64,000 bases of DNA from Gaeumannomyces sp. JS-464 (GCA_002197995.1 NGZR01000003.1:1612001-1676000); one strand, 5' to 3'. Numbered from the stretch's first letter, positions 46,323 to 58,900 are shown. Notes: generated by a model not told the origin, from the sequence alone. Numbers and translations are program-made.

Positions 46323-48755
46323 TTAATTTTCGATGTCATTTCCCACTTGCTCCTGAACACCCTCCCGATCCCTATGCTCTGCTACATTGACACCGTCCTC
46401 CTCCTTCCAGTGACCGATCCAGAGTACGCCGTAAAACTCGTACCACTCTCCCTGCAGATCTCGAGGCTTGAGTTGGGGATTGCGGCGCCTCCCCAATACC
46501 TTCTGCTCAACGAAGAGCCCTCGATTGCTCTTCACCTGACCTCGTGATATGGCAATCAATTCGACCGACACGGACTCGGTAGACTCGGCGCTAGCAAGGA
46601 ACGGCTCTGCCTCGTCCCCGGACTGGATCTCGAGCACGCCGGAAACCTGGCCGAGCTCATCGCGGAGAGGATGTCTGGCGATGCCATAAGGTTTCACCAG
46701 GTCGTACGAACTCTTTTTCCTGATTGACTTGGCGAATGAGGCATCAGGGCTCTCCCGAGACTCCCTGCGGCGGACATAGAATTGCTTGCTCATTTCCACC
46801 GTACCAAACAGGAAGCGCGGGCGAATATGGGGTGTTGCGCCGCCAAGACCACTCGACTGAGCTCCCGCCACTATGGGAACGAGATACCAGAACCATTTGT
46901 TTGGCAGGAACTCGTGCGTGTACACGGACCCACAGTTCTTGGGGCCCCTAGGAGCTTTCATTCTCCCAGAACCATTGACGGCCTGCTTGTGTCGGCTCCA
47001 GCCTAGGGTGGTTGAGATTGGTGGCCACGGAACTGCTCCTTGAGCTTTGATATGCGACTGTATAAGCGGACCGGCTGCCGCTCCGGCGGCGCCAGATCAG
47101 CGCGGTCCCCAGTCGCCCAGCCTGGCACGGTTGAGATGACCTCTGCGTGGGCTTCTCTCCGTGCGATGAGGTAGTCGACGCTCTCAAAAGTGTGGAGGGA
47201 AAGCTGCTAGTAGTATTCCGGCGATTGGCCTGTCCACCTAGTCTAGGACTAGGACGGCGGCGCGGAACTGTCGGCAATCCTGGAGACACGGCTATCGGCT
47301 TGCCACAACGAATGTCGATCGAAAAACGCCTCGGGATGCCGTTGACGAATCCGCCCTCGAACCTCCTCCCAAAAGCCTCCGCAATGCCAGTAGTCGCATC
47401 GAGTAGCCCTTGCCCGCCTTGACCACTCTCTGGTGTTATCGCCAAGGGGGATATATCTGACAAGGCCCGGAGATAATGGCCCGCGGCTGGCCATGCGTTC
47501 TTGAAGGCGTACCCCCAGTGCCTCTCGGTATGGATCGTTTGGGCATCTTCGGGGAGTAGTCCTTCGCCCCAATCCAGATCGTCCTGATCAGCCACGTCAT
47601 GCTTTTCTCGTCTTGACATGCGGCAGCCGTGTTTCTCCTTGTGGCAGACATGTGCGCGGTCCTCCCACATATGGTTGATGTCGCCCAGATCCATCTCTCC
47701 TGCCCAGCGAGGCCACGAGTCGCAGCATCGTCTGACAGTGCCGCCCTCGAAGAAAAGTAGCCTCCGAGTGAGCATTTCCTCGACCCCACGTGTCCATGCT
47801 CGGGAAGTGAATTTTTCGATGGAGGAGTTGCCGGAATTGGAGGAGCAGTACATCTGCGGCAACGAATCCAAGTCCGTCTCGCTTGGAACAACAATGGCCG
47901 TTGTCCCAGGTTGCCGCGGAGAAGACCCGGTATCGTGCTGTACGTGATAGACCTTTTGTTGGAGCGAGCGGGGCTCGGGGTCGGGGAGCTCACGCACACC
48001 TCTCAGGCCATACTCAGCGTCCTGTCCCTCGACTTCGGCAATCGTGAAAGCGGCGCCGGATATTATGTAGGCTGACTTGCGTAGCTCCATCTCGGAGTCC
48101 TGATCCGGTAGACAGAGCAGATCAATCAGAGATACCGAACACCGAGGAGGCGAGTCAAACGGATGGCATGACGCCATGTCTTTGGGAGATGGGGCTGGTC
48201 GGCCGCGTCGGAAAGGAGGGCTCCAGGCCGGCAGACTGCAGACAGGTTGTCCCCGGCGGTGCGGAAGTACTCGGTATTCTGACCGCGGACGTAGCTGAAG
48301 ATGACGCATTCAGCGTTCTCTTTCAGGCCCTCTCCCTTAACGAGACAGCAATCCTCGACGTCGATGAGCCAAGCTGGTCTGGGCAAATCAAAACCGGGCT
48401 CGAAGACGGCAAACTCGCAGAGCTTCCCGTGGTTTCGCCTGCAGTTGTCCAAAAACCCTTGAATCACTGCGAGGTCGATCCAATGCTCGCCCCCCACGAT
48501 CCTTCCCAGACCCCAGTGGCCATCGCGCGCGATGACATTCACCCGTGTGCCGTTACATTTGAGCTCGGGAACGCCCTTCCCTTTGAAGAAGTAATAAGAG
48601 CAGCCTGAAGCGGGCTTGAAGTCGGCGACCTCAAAGAGAGGAAGATTCCGTTTGCAGCTCCATCTCTTTGGGTCGCTCTTTTGGTCCAGGGTGATTTCTT
48701 CGACGAACTCTTGCTTGAACGGGGTGGCCGCGGCGCGGGCGAAGGCGTCGCACAC
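46323..48755 (-). pseudogene. HET-domain protein, degenerate
   Basis: HET domains mediate vegetative (heterokaryon) incompatibility and cell death in filamentous fungi. The left half of the domain reads KTWRHAIRLTRLLGVRYL, then, after a one-base loss that turns the expected Trp codon into TGA near 48127, IDLLCLPDQDSEMELRKSAY and ISGAAFTIAEVEG. SRAWTRGVEEMLTRRLLFF follows, matching the family's RGWTxQExxLSRR motif. Further on, the frame near 47330 changes to IPEAFFDRHSLW and then meets TAG at 47249-47251 and 47243-47245 and again at 47207-47209. The first two fall exactly where the conserved PSWSW motif should be. The C-terminal stretch (46961-46323) is open in another frame. No good start codon was found at the 5' end; CAVCDAFARAAATPF there suggests a missing first exon. 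Probably inactive. Confidence 0.75.
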
Positions 48756-49315
48756 GGCGCAGTTGGACGTGGCAGATGCCGACTAGAGGTGCGTGGGCTG
48801 TGCAATTCCAGAGAGCGGTAGTCCTCGTGCTATGCCTGGATAGGTAGAGACCGGCTGTGGTTCAAAGGGGACGGGGGACTGGTTGCCTTTGATATGTTGC
48901 GTCCATGGCATGCTGTTCGCGTAGGGGGATATGGCTCGTCGGGCCTTGAGTGGAGGCAGACCCAGAGCCAAGACTGGCCTCACTCAGTTCCTTTCACCGC
49001 TGTCGTCTAGGCTGAAGCGATGAGGCCAAGGTTTCTCATTTGATGCATGTTTGTGGACACGATTATGAATGCTGCGGACCTCTGCGGGCGATGGGGTGGA
49101 TATGCATGCACTCCATTTTATGTTGGGGTTCTGCTACCTTGACAGGGTGATGATGGGTGGGGCGTGCTGCGCTGGACCAACACTCAGCCGGGGCAGCACC
49201 AACCCAATCATTTGATTTTGAAAATTAGCCCTCTTGCTATAGTAGGCAGGTAGGGGTAACGAAAGGCTGAGCAACACGGCAACACAGCAACACTCGGCCG
49301 TGTCTGCCGTTCAGA
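48756..49315. promoter_or_regulatory. Head-to-head region between two HET genes
   Basis: 560 bases between two divergent HET-domain genes, likely a shared promoter region. No other gene is seen. Confidence 0.45.
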
Positions 49316-51562
49316 ATGACCGAGACGGCCCAGCCGGCTCTCTGCGAGCGGTGGAGGGAGATTTCCCTCGACGAGATGATATCTCCGGGGGGTCTCTCAT
49401 GCGGCCTCCGATCCGAGATCGAGCAGTGCGGGTGCAGGCTGTGCGTTACGGTCAAGGCGGAGCTTGTCAACAGAGACCTATACCACGAAAGAAGCAGACG
49501 CACCGCCGCCATAGATCATTGGCAGGCGCAAGACGACTTTATCACCAAGGGTGCTCCACCGATCGGCGACGGCATTGTTAGACTGTATCTGAACGAGTCC
49601 GATTTTAGAACCCCAAACCCAGATGTCCCTGAACGGCAAAAGTTGTGTTTCATCGACGTCGAGTACGAGACCCAGGTCATCGACCGATATGACCCCGAGG
49701 CAAACGGCATACGCAAGGCTAGCATCAAATTCACCAGATATCAAGGTACGTCAATAGCTGATGTCGCTATGCTTGCTAGGTTGCTACCTAGACACTCTAC
49801 CACCCTAATTATCTCATGTTAGACCCGGCATCCCCTACGGATGGCGACAAGTTCTATTCCCATTGGTATAAAACCCCCAAGAGCGACTCTGCGGAAGAAT
49901 ACCGGGTCGTTCTCGATTGGATCAAGCACTGCGAAGAGAACCATGCCCAGTGCAAACTCTCCACCGCCGCCCTCTCCGGATTCTCGCCTTCGAGGCTTGT
50001 CAAACTGGGCGGCCCAGGCGAGCTCAAGCTGGTCGAACCCCGGAAGGAGGGTGTGTGTGAACCATACCTTGCGCTCAGTTACTGCTGGGGCAAGGCACAG
50101 TCTCAAGGCTATGTGACAACACCCCAGAACGTGGACAAGAGGCTGCGCGTCGGATTCGCCGAGGACGAGCTGCCGCTCACCATCCGCGACGCCATCAAGG
50201 TCACCCGGAAGCTTAACAGAAACTACCTCTGGGTCGACGCGCTTTGCATCCTGCAAGGGCAAAGCCCGGAGGCGACCATCGACTGGAGGCTCGAGTGCGG
50301 TCTGATGAATAGCATCTACCTCAACGCCGACCTGGCCCTCGTGGCCGCGCGGGCCGCCGGGGTCGACGATGGCATGTTCGCGCCTTGGCAGCCGCCTCCC
50401 CCCGAAGTCACCTTCCGATCCACCCTGCACCCCGCGTACGACGGCTGCGTCATGCTGGGGGCAGCAGGACTTTACCAGCCTGGAGGAAGAGCCTCTCTAC
50501 ACCCGGGGCTGGGCGTGCCAGGAAAGGCTCCTCTCCAGGCGGCTCATCATCTATGCCAGCGAACACGTGCTCTGGCAATGCCAAAGCACCGACTACACGG
50601 GCAGGAGAAGCTCGGCTGAGGGCGGCTGGCGAGTCCACGGCGGCGACTACCGCCTGCCCCCGGCCTTCGAATCGGACGCTCATAGGATGATATCATGGCA
50701 GCTCACTGTTTCCGATTACACCCGCCGCGATCTCAGCGTCGAGACCGACAAGCTCCCCGCCCTCGCGGGCCTCGCAAAGCTGTTCCACGACAGAACCAAC
50801 GACCAATACCTTGCCGGCCTGTGGAGGTCGACCCTCCTGGAAGATCTTTCCTGGAAATATGAGAGGGCTTATGTGAATCGGGAACCGACGGATGAAGACA
50901 AAAGGATGCGGAAGAGGTTGAGGTCTCCGGCCCAGTACCGGGCCCCATCCTGGTCTTGGGCCGCAGTCGATGGGGTGATCAAATTTGGCAACACTTGGGA
51001 GGCCTATGGAATGCAGCCTTGCGCTCAAGTGATACACTGTGTCGTCACACCGCGATTCGGTGACGAGTATGGCGAAATATCGGGCGGCGTGCTAACTATA
51101 AACGGGCCTTTGGCAAATATGGAGTCCTTCACCTGGTTTCACCTGAAGCACGCCGGCGCCGGCACTGGGGACGGGTACATTCGGCGAAACGCCTCCCCCG
51201 GCGTCCCGGACCCCATCGGCGAGGAGCACATGCCCAACAAGGAGTCCGGATCTTGGCTCTATGTGTCCTTGGACGGCGAAGCAGGCCAGACTCTGGACGG
51301 GCTTCCGCACGAGAGGCTACCCGGAGACTCAATGAGTCTCGAGGGCTTTTGGTTTCTGCGACTCTGGCCGCAAACCTCGCTCATGCTCCGTCCGCGAGCG
51401 GGCGACGACGTTGCAAAAAGCCCTTCGGGACCGAGGGAGTTTACTCGCGTTGGGATCGTGTTAAATATGTCCTGGATGTACGTCCCAGGGGGAGAGACCG
51501 ATTGCGCCAGTTGGTACGCGGATCCAAGTACCGCGAGTATCGAGACCATTAAGATTTTTTAA
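49316..51562 (+). CDS. HET-domain (heterokaryon incompatibility) protein
   Basis: Exon 1 (49316-49745) starts MTETAQPALCERWREISLDE. A 77-base intron (49746-49822, GTACGT...TTAG) splits an Asp codon. The HET domain carries all canonical blocks: EPYLALSYCWGKAQ (about 50060), LPLTIRDAIKVTRKLNRNYL, WVDALCILQG (about 50230), LYTRGWACQERLLSRRLIIY (about 50500) and, beyond it, YRAPSWSWAAVDG (about 50940). The protein is about 720 residues; HET proteins of 600-800 residues are common. One frameshift lies at a five-base G run (about 50456-50460), between DGCVML and QQDFTSLEEE, and is best explained by one extra G. Otherwise the frame is intact to the stop at 51560-51562. The partner, trigger and allele specificity are unknown. 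Confidence 0.9.
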
Positions 51563-52146
51563 CTTTTCCGCTCTCAATTCCCTCCTTCCCCCTTGCTTCT
51601 TGCGCAAAACCACCACGGATTATTTAGTAAATGTGTTATCGCTATGTAGATGTGGCGATTCAGTATGAGCCCTCGAATGCATTCTCCCGCCGCAACTCCT
51701 ACATTTAACACGCTAGTTGGAACCACTGTCTGTTGGTAATTAACACCCAATTGCCAGCAGCGTAATTAGTTTTTACGAATCTTCGCTACCACAACAGTAT
51801 AAAAGAAATAGATAAGGAAAGGATAAAACAGAGAATAGAAGCACTGGCGGTGCCTATTATGAGCTCGTGTTCAGATTGGCGTATCGCCGTTCTCGACCCG
51901 CCGGGCATCTATGATTCGCGTCGCCTGCTGTATCCCCTACTGTGTCCAAGTTCGTCCTTGGTTCTCCTAAACTCTGTCCACTTACACCGATCAATACGCG
52001 AAACCTTCTAGCTTAGACGCCTGCCATACATACATACACTTTGTTTTGCTTTCCCTCATCATCTTGATAGGCCTCTTTCTCTTCTACTCTCACTTTATTC
52101 TCTATTTTCGTCTTTCTTTTTCCGTTCATCGCCCGCGTTTCAGTGT
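51563..52146. other. Convergent 3' region, no gene seen
   Basis: AT-rich 3' flanks of the HET gene (+) and TYS1 (-). No coding region recognised. Confidence 0.45.
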
Positions 52147-53743
52147 CTATTCCGCCGCTGGCTCCTTTGGCCTCTCAGGCAGAGTTGTGGTTCCTCCGGC
52201 TCCGGGGTGCCGCGTTCCCTTATTCTTGACCTTCTTCTCCTTCTTCTTCACCTCAGGCGGCGGGTAGGCCTTTTCGGTGATCTCCTGCCATTCCTTGGAG
52301 GCTTGGAACTCGGCCTGGATCGGCGCCATGAGCTCAAGCAGCGCCTTGGTCACTGCAGGTTTCAACAGTTGTGGGGAGAGCTATCCAGGGAGAGAGAAGA
52401 GGGGAAGGATCGCGTTAGTTCCCAAAGGGCAATCCAGAAGCATCGGCGGGGGCAACCAAATCCAACTTACCACATCCTCCCTATAATCTTGCCTCATCTT
52501 CTCGATATTGTCGTAGACAAGCGGCTCCAAGCCATCACGCTCCCTCTCGACCCTGAATTCTGTGCGTCCGAGCTTGAGTTTCGATGCCGGGAGCCTATCA
52601 GATGGTACGCGCGCTGCATTTAGTCACGGTGTTCCACAACTGAGAGCAGCACCGGTGTTCACTGCCACTTACAGCACAAATTCAACGAATGCCAGGATTC
52701 CATTGCCCTCGGGGACTTTGGGTACAGCCTCGGCCTTCCGGAGCTTCTTGGTCACGACTTCGGCAGTGTCTAGTAGATCGATTTTACTGTCTGTAGGAGA
52801 GCTGTCAGCCGGCATGTACGGCGAAGTGAGGTCTCGCGTATGCTCGAAAATTCTACTAACCTGGGTCGCTGGAGCTCATCTTAGTTCCTTGCTGTTTACC
52901 GGACAGGCGTCAGCCATGTTGAAGCACCTAGCGCGTGTGCGCATACTCAAGAGGGCTTGGGCTTAGGCTGCGTCTTACCAGGCCCGGGATCATGGGGTTC
53001 ATCAGATGCGCACGAGGCTTGTAGCCAAGCTTAGGAAGGACTTCCTTGGCCAGGATGAAGATCTTGCGCTGGTCGGTGCCGCCGAACTGCGCGTCGACTC
53101 CCAGGTACTCCTCATCCAGGGCCTGGAGCAGGGGGTAGAGGAGGCCACTCAGGGGTGCGTTATCGGTCTGCTTGACAACCTCGGCGCCAGCTCTGCGCGC
53201 ATCATGCTCCGACGTGAGCGAGGCAAGCTTGTACACGTCCATGACGAAGGGGGCGGTCTTCTGGTACGAGCTGCCCAGGACGAAGCGCAGCTTCTCGGTC
53301 GAGACGCCGACCGCCCGTAGCATAGCCTTGGTGACGAACTTGTAGTACTCGGCGCGGTACTCGACGATCTCGATCGGGGCCTTGAGGTTGTCGAGGAAGC
53401 CGTGAATGTCGGCGAGGAGCACCGTGAGCTCGCAGCCCGCGGCGAGGAACTGTGCAATCTTGAGGGCGGCCACGAAGTAGCCGACGTGCGGCCGTCCCGT
53501 CGTTGCGCTCCCTAGGGGCGGTGGCGGGCGATTGGCCGCCTGTTAGTCTCTACCCCTGCCGGAGCCGCCGTTGCCCGCCCAGCCATCGTCCATCAACAAC
53601 ATCATCCACCAACAAAACATACCCCAGTAGATTTTGGGGTCGCGGCCCTGTGTAAGCACCTCCTCAATGATTTCCATATTGAGGGCCTCTTCAAGGTTCT
53701 CGGTGATGAGGGCAAGCCTCTCCTCCTTCGTAAGCGACGCCAT
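52147..53743 (-). CDS. TYS1: Cytosolic tyrosyl-tRNA synthetase
   Basis: Class I aminoacyl-tRNA synthetase charging tRNA-Tyr. Six exons: 53743-53623, 53511-52979, 52891-52861, 52790-52673, 52594-52471 and 52380-52147. Introns are 111, 87, 70, 78 and 90 bases. The HIGH-like motif is in [10 protein letters not shown]; then [39 protein letters not shown] and [19 protein letters not shown] follow. The 31-base third exon codes the KMSSS loop ([10 protein letters not shown]). Next come [36 protein letters not shown] and [16 protein letters not shown]. The lysine-rich C-terminal tail ([17 protein letters not shown]) replaces the long EMAP-like domain of animals, as in other fungi. About 390 residues. 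All splices keep the frame and no lesion is seen. Confidence 0.95.
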
Positions 53744-54131
53744 ATTGCCGGGTCGGTCTGGCGCGTGAGGTTTCTTGGTGGTGTCGCGAGGCTCAAGAAG
53801 ATTTGTGTCAGTGACTGGCCGCTTGGCGAGCGCAATCGCGGGGTGTCAAAGCGCTGAGGGGTGAGTCAATGGCAGAATTCGGGGTTCTGGAAGGCGGTGT
53901 ATTTTTTTAGTCGCATATTGACCCCTGGTCCCACCTGCAGAGGGCCCGACCCGCCGAATCCCTGCCCGCCAAATTTTCAATGCGCGACGGCGGTTGTCGT
54001 CGGAAGATCCCCTCGAGACCTTTGGATGAACAAGAGGGGAAAAAGAAAAAAAAAATCGCATCGCGACGGCAGCAACCCGACGACGACGACAACCACGATA
54101 ACACAGCCAAAAGCCATTGGCGATTCTCAAA
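53744..54131. promoter_or_regulatory. Divergent promoter region TYS1 / basic protein
   Basis: 388 bases between divergent start codons, expected to hold both promoters. Confidence 0.45.
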
Positions 54132-55180
54132 ATGCCCCACAAACACACTCGGCGGCAGAAGGACCCTTCGACGTAAGCTTGACCAAGCCGTGTCCCATAG
54201 AGATCGGATAGACCGCCTTGTGCTAACACTGCCGGCTATAGCTTCGAACTCCCGCCGACCGAAGTAGCAAAGCCTCTGCCCGTTGTCCTGCCTGCAAAAA
54301 CACACGCAAAAAAGGGAACCAGGCCAAACACGACACAGGCCCCGAAAGAGTCGAAAGGATCGAAACGCAAGAGGGGCGCCGACGCGAAAGATGATGCGCC
54401 AAGAGCATTCAAGAGGCTGATGGCCTTTGCGAACGGGAACAAGCCGCGTGATGGACTGGACGATGGCTCACTGCCGCCCTCCAAGAAGAAAAGAAGGCCA
54501 AGGCATCTGAGGAGGCCGCACCGGCTGCAGCAGATGCTGCTACCGAGATACCGACCATCAAACCCGGCGAAAAGCTGTCCGACTTTGCCGCCCGTGTCGA
54601 CGCGGCCCTCCCCGTAAGCGGCCTGGTCAACAAGGGCCTCAAGAACGGCAAGGACCCCGTGGGACTGAAGGTGTGGAGGACGCGCAAGGAGCGCAAGATG
54701 CACAAGCTCTACGACCAGTGGAGGGAGGAGGAGCGCAAGATCCAGGAGAAGCGCGAGGAGGCCGAGGAGCTTGCCGAGGAAAAGGCTATGGAAGAGGAGG
54801 AGAGCGGCGCCAAGTGGCGGGACGATGCAGAGGGCGGTGCTGCTGCTGGCGACAAGAGGAAAAAGAAGGGCAAACGAGCCAGGCTGGTCGGCGAGGCGGC
54901 CGACAGGGAGGATGATCCGTGGGAGGAGCTGAAAAAGAAGCGCGGAGAAGGCAAGATTGGGCTGCACGACGTCGCGCAGGCCCCTCCCGAGCTCAAGAAG
55001 CTGACGGGTAAGAAGCTCACGGTCCGCGGCGCGGCGGTCGAGGTAGACGGGATCCCCAAGGCCGCGGGCAGTTTGAGGCGGAGAGAAGAGCTGCAAGAGG
55101 TCCGGAACGAGTTGGTGAGCTCGTACCGCCAAATGATGGAGAAAAAGAGGGCAAATGCGGCTGCGGCGGCCGGGGCCTAA
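54132..55180 (+). CDS. Conserved basic, probably nucleolar protein
   Basis: Conserved in filamentous ascomycetes as far as I recall, but without an experimentally known role that I can name. Exon 1 (54132-54172) codes MPHKHTRRQKDPS. A 69-base intron (54173-54241, CTAAC branch) joins to FELPPTEVAKPLPVVLPA. A Lys-rich region contains DDAPRAFKRLMAF and LDDGSLPPSKKKR. One extra base in the A-rich run near 54485-54498 shifts the frame; it continues as EIPTIKPGEKLSDFAARVDA and ALPVSGLVNKGLKNGKDPVG. A long charged helix (RKERKMHKLYDQWREEERKI) follows, then KIGLHDVAQAPPELKKL, VRGAAVEVDGIP and AGSLRRREELQEVRNELV. The composition and helix suggest an RNA- or ribosome-assembly-associated nucleolar protein; this is inference. 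Confidence 0.7.
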
Positions 55181-55987
55181 ACTTCTTGGTTTTCTGAGAT
55201 ACCATGCCTATATTCACTGCCGAACTCAACCCCAAGTCCATATTGGTGTCCTCCCCGGTCTGCTTATTTTCCCTTCCAAAATCCTTACCCCTTTTTTTTT
55301 TTCTGGTGAGAGAAACTGTTTTGGCTATTGAGGTTTGATGGCCTGCTGTTCTTCGCAATCGGCCATCCCTGATGCACGTGCAGGATACTTGTGCAGCCAT
55401 CGACGTCAATGTGGGGCTGTCGCATTGCGGTTGTCTTCGAGTGCCCCACCTCTGATTCGATTTATTGTTTGCGAAGCTACGGGTTCGATTCCGGCTCTGG
55501 TCCCAACTCAAAAAATTTCCGGTTCTGACACACTTCTTGAGCCCTGCCTGCACCTACATCTTCACATTTCCTCCGGCGTAGCCTCGGGGCAGGGTTTAAC
55601 GCGAGGCGACAGGATCCTGCATTCTTCCAAGGACTACAGGAAATATATTCACAGGGGCCATTTTCTCAGAGCGCTTCTGGGCGAACCAGCAACACCAAAC
55701 GCCTGAATTTTCCTGCCGTGCTCCTCACTCCAACTTCACCTGGCCCTCACCAATCGCGCTTCTCACCTCTTCCGCTGCCTACGACTACCTCAGTGCTCTC
55801 TTAGCTAGCCAATAGCCTCAAAGGCCTTAATTCTCTTTTGCAAATGGCCGTCTGGAGCGGTAAGCTTTTTCTGGCCGGTCTCCTGCCTTTCCACTCACTC
55901 CTCGTACCTAGGGCGATCGCTTTCTTTGTTCCTCCTTGACTGACAGCCATTCCTAGTCGTGGAAGAGGGAGTTCGCTCGGTGTCACG
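55181..55987. other. Intergenic region with tRNA-3'-like fragment
   Basis: About 800 bases without a gene. A B-box-like GGTTCGATTCC lies at 55482-55492, followed by CTGGTCCCA, but no matching A box or acceptor stem is found within tRNA distance, so it is probably a relic or coincidence. The right end is the TFC3 promoter. Confidence 0.35.
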
Positions 55988-58900
55988 ATGGCTGGAGGGG
56001 TGGATAGCCTGATCGAGTGGTGCGTCCGGGAGATATCCTTTTCTAATGACGAAGGTGAGACTGCCCTGTTCCTCCGATTACCATACCCGCCTGTCTTCGC
56101 CTGGCACATGCGATTGTCGAACGAGGCTTACCTTTTGTGCAGGATTCACTCCCCAAAGCTTCCTTGCCGCGGTCAGGAACTTTCTTGGTGGCAAGGAGGG
56201 CGATGGGCCGCCCGACAACGACGAGGAGGCCGAGCAGCTGGCGGCCAGGAATGAGGTGACAACTCCCGAGGATGATCCAGCAGCATTCGAGGTCGCCGCC
56301 ACGGCCTGGGGACATATCTCGGCTAGGCCCGAAGTCTCTGTTGGCTTCAATCGTCTGGATAGGTCTTGGAATCATCTCCCGTTCAAAGATGTCTACCACC
56401 TTCCACCGAGCCCACTCCCCAATGGCACATTCGACCCGAGCCACCAGTCCCCTGGGACGCTAAGGATACCCCTTCTGCCCAGCCACGTATCTTCACCCTG
56501 GAGGAGGTCACATGGCTCAACATCACAGGCCACGGCATAGACACGACGCGGATCCCACCTCTACACTGGAAACTTCTCGTCGTTCTCGCGTCCTGCCATC
56601 AGCACGGAGCCACCCAGGCCAATCTGTGCCGGCTTGGAGGCGGTGACAGTCGGTCTGTTCCTTTGAGGACTCACAAGCTCGCCGATCAGGGCTATCTTGT
56701 AAAGCGCACCGTGGTGTTGCGAGGCTGCAAGACGAGCAAGCTCTGGCTCACCCAGTTCGCGCCCCCGGAGCTACCAAGCACCGATAGCCCTGAAGCCTGG
56801 GGACGAGACCTTGACTTGTCGCCCTCGAACCTGACCAAGGACCTGCGGCCAGTGGCATGGTGCGCCAGCTGGACGGGCACCACGATCGACTACGAAGCCT
56901 TCGGACGATCTATCATTGCCATCATCAAGGCCTGGGAGGTTCTGCGGACCGTTGATCTGAAGAACAAGCTTGGAATCCATGGGGTGCGGTGGCAGATGAA
57001 GGTGCTTGCCCGCATTTTGCGCAGGTTTGCGGGTGCTGGCATCGTCGGCTATGTCGCGGCCTCGCTCGGCGACTCAGGCAGGATCTTTAAGGACTGCATC
57101 AAGTTTCTGCGTGACCCTACCGAGGCTGAGTGGAGCAGCTACCTCTCGACTGGCGGCGGCAAATCCAAGGAGCAGAGAGCCAGCGCTCAAGCAAAAAAGA
57201 AGATCGAGCAAGGCGAGCCGGTTGAGGAAAAAGCTGCAGACGTCACTGGCCCCAAGGGCTGCCTGTCTGCCCAGCTATCCAAATGGACACCCGACAAGCC
57301 CCTGCTCAACCAAGTACATGAGACGATAAAGCGCGCGGCCTCACAGGGCGCGTCGGTTCCTCAGATCAGTGCGCTTACTGTGGGATACGCATTCCGGCGC
57401 TACATGGACAGCCTGATGCCATTGCTTGCCAATCCCGGCGTCCAGCCTGCCCATCTCGGACACTTCACCATCAATCTCGAGACTCGAACGGCCCGGTCAA
57501 AGGTGTATACCACTGACACTTCCAACGGCCCGGAGCTCCCACGTGGAACAGTGGCTGCTGCATTGTCGGGAAAACTGTCTCCAGCTGCTGCTCAAGAGGC
57601 GTTTGGCTTTGCGGCTGTCCCCGAACCTCTAGCCGTGACGCGCTCGAATGCAAACCTGACGGCTCTAGGCCGTATCCGTCATCATAACACCGCCCCTCAA
57701 CCTGCCTCGTGACCTGGTAGCGGGAAAGCGCCGGTTTGCCTTGTTCGAGGAGGCCATCCCAGAACCTCCGGCCAAGAGAGCGCGCAGAACTCGTCGAGCA
57801 AACAATGCAGATCTGGATGACGATCTTGACTTGGATCTGGGCGTGGGTACTACCACCCCCGCAAGGATCCAGGAGGAGGAAGAGGAGGAGCGACCCGAAG
57901 AAGCAGAGCCTCGGGAACCCGAACCTATCCCCAAACGGCAGATCGAGCCTGGCATCAAAGCTTATATCGGTGAAGCCAGCTCGGCTCCCAAGAGGCGCGG
58001 TCGCCCACCGAGAAACGCTCCAAAGCGCCTGTTTATCACTATTGTAGGGCAGCAAGTGCAGGCGTGGCAGCTGGCCCAAGGCTCTGGTGGCGAGGATCAA
58101 TCGGCAGCCGCCGCAAAGGAAACCTCCGCGATACCAATCCCAGCGGTTCTCCGAGAAAAGACACCTACTCCTGAGATGCTGCCACAGCTAGAGCCGGACG
58201 AGGAAACTGCACCGCCAAACCCCAATCCCGAGCCCCAGCCCGAATCCAAGTCCGTGACTAAGGAGACCGCTCCGGACAACGCTGTTTCGGATGTCGTACT
58301 CGAAGCGCGGTACAATGGTCGGCCTGGCCAACTTCGGCTATCCTCCCAGGAGCGCGAGGTTCTGTTCGAATACAGCCCCTCTCTCGGTGGAAAGAAACCG
58401 CTGAAGATTGTGCTCGACGATATTCTGGACAATCCGACCATAGAAGTGCCGCCAGACGAGGATGGCAAGTGCTTGGTCATCAACGTGTCGCGAAACGACT
58501 CCCGCTGGCCATACCTCTTCCACTTCGACAACATTCCCGAGGTGTGCAATGCCGCCGCTACCTTTCAGCACAAGGTGGAAATTCTGAGGACCACGACCAA
58601 CAAGGACTCCGAGTCCAAGGCACCAGAGACACCCGTCCCGGAAACCCCAGAGCCCGATCCAGAAGAGTCAGAGCCTGAGGAGCCAGAGCCAAAACCGTCC
58701 ACCCCACAGCGACGCGGGAAGAAGCGCAAACGAGGGGGCGGCGCGTTGTCTACGGCAGGACGGTTCAAGTGCGAGCAATGCGGAGCAACTTACAAAAACA
58801 GAGAAGGGCTCAGGTACCACCAACGGAAATCGCAGACTTCTTGCAACCCGAACTTCGTTGCGCCGCTGGTTCATGTGGAGTCGGCAAAACGTCGTCGAAT

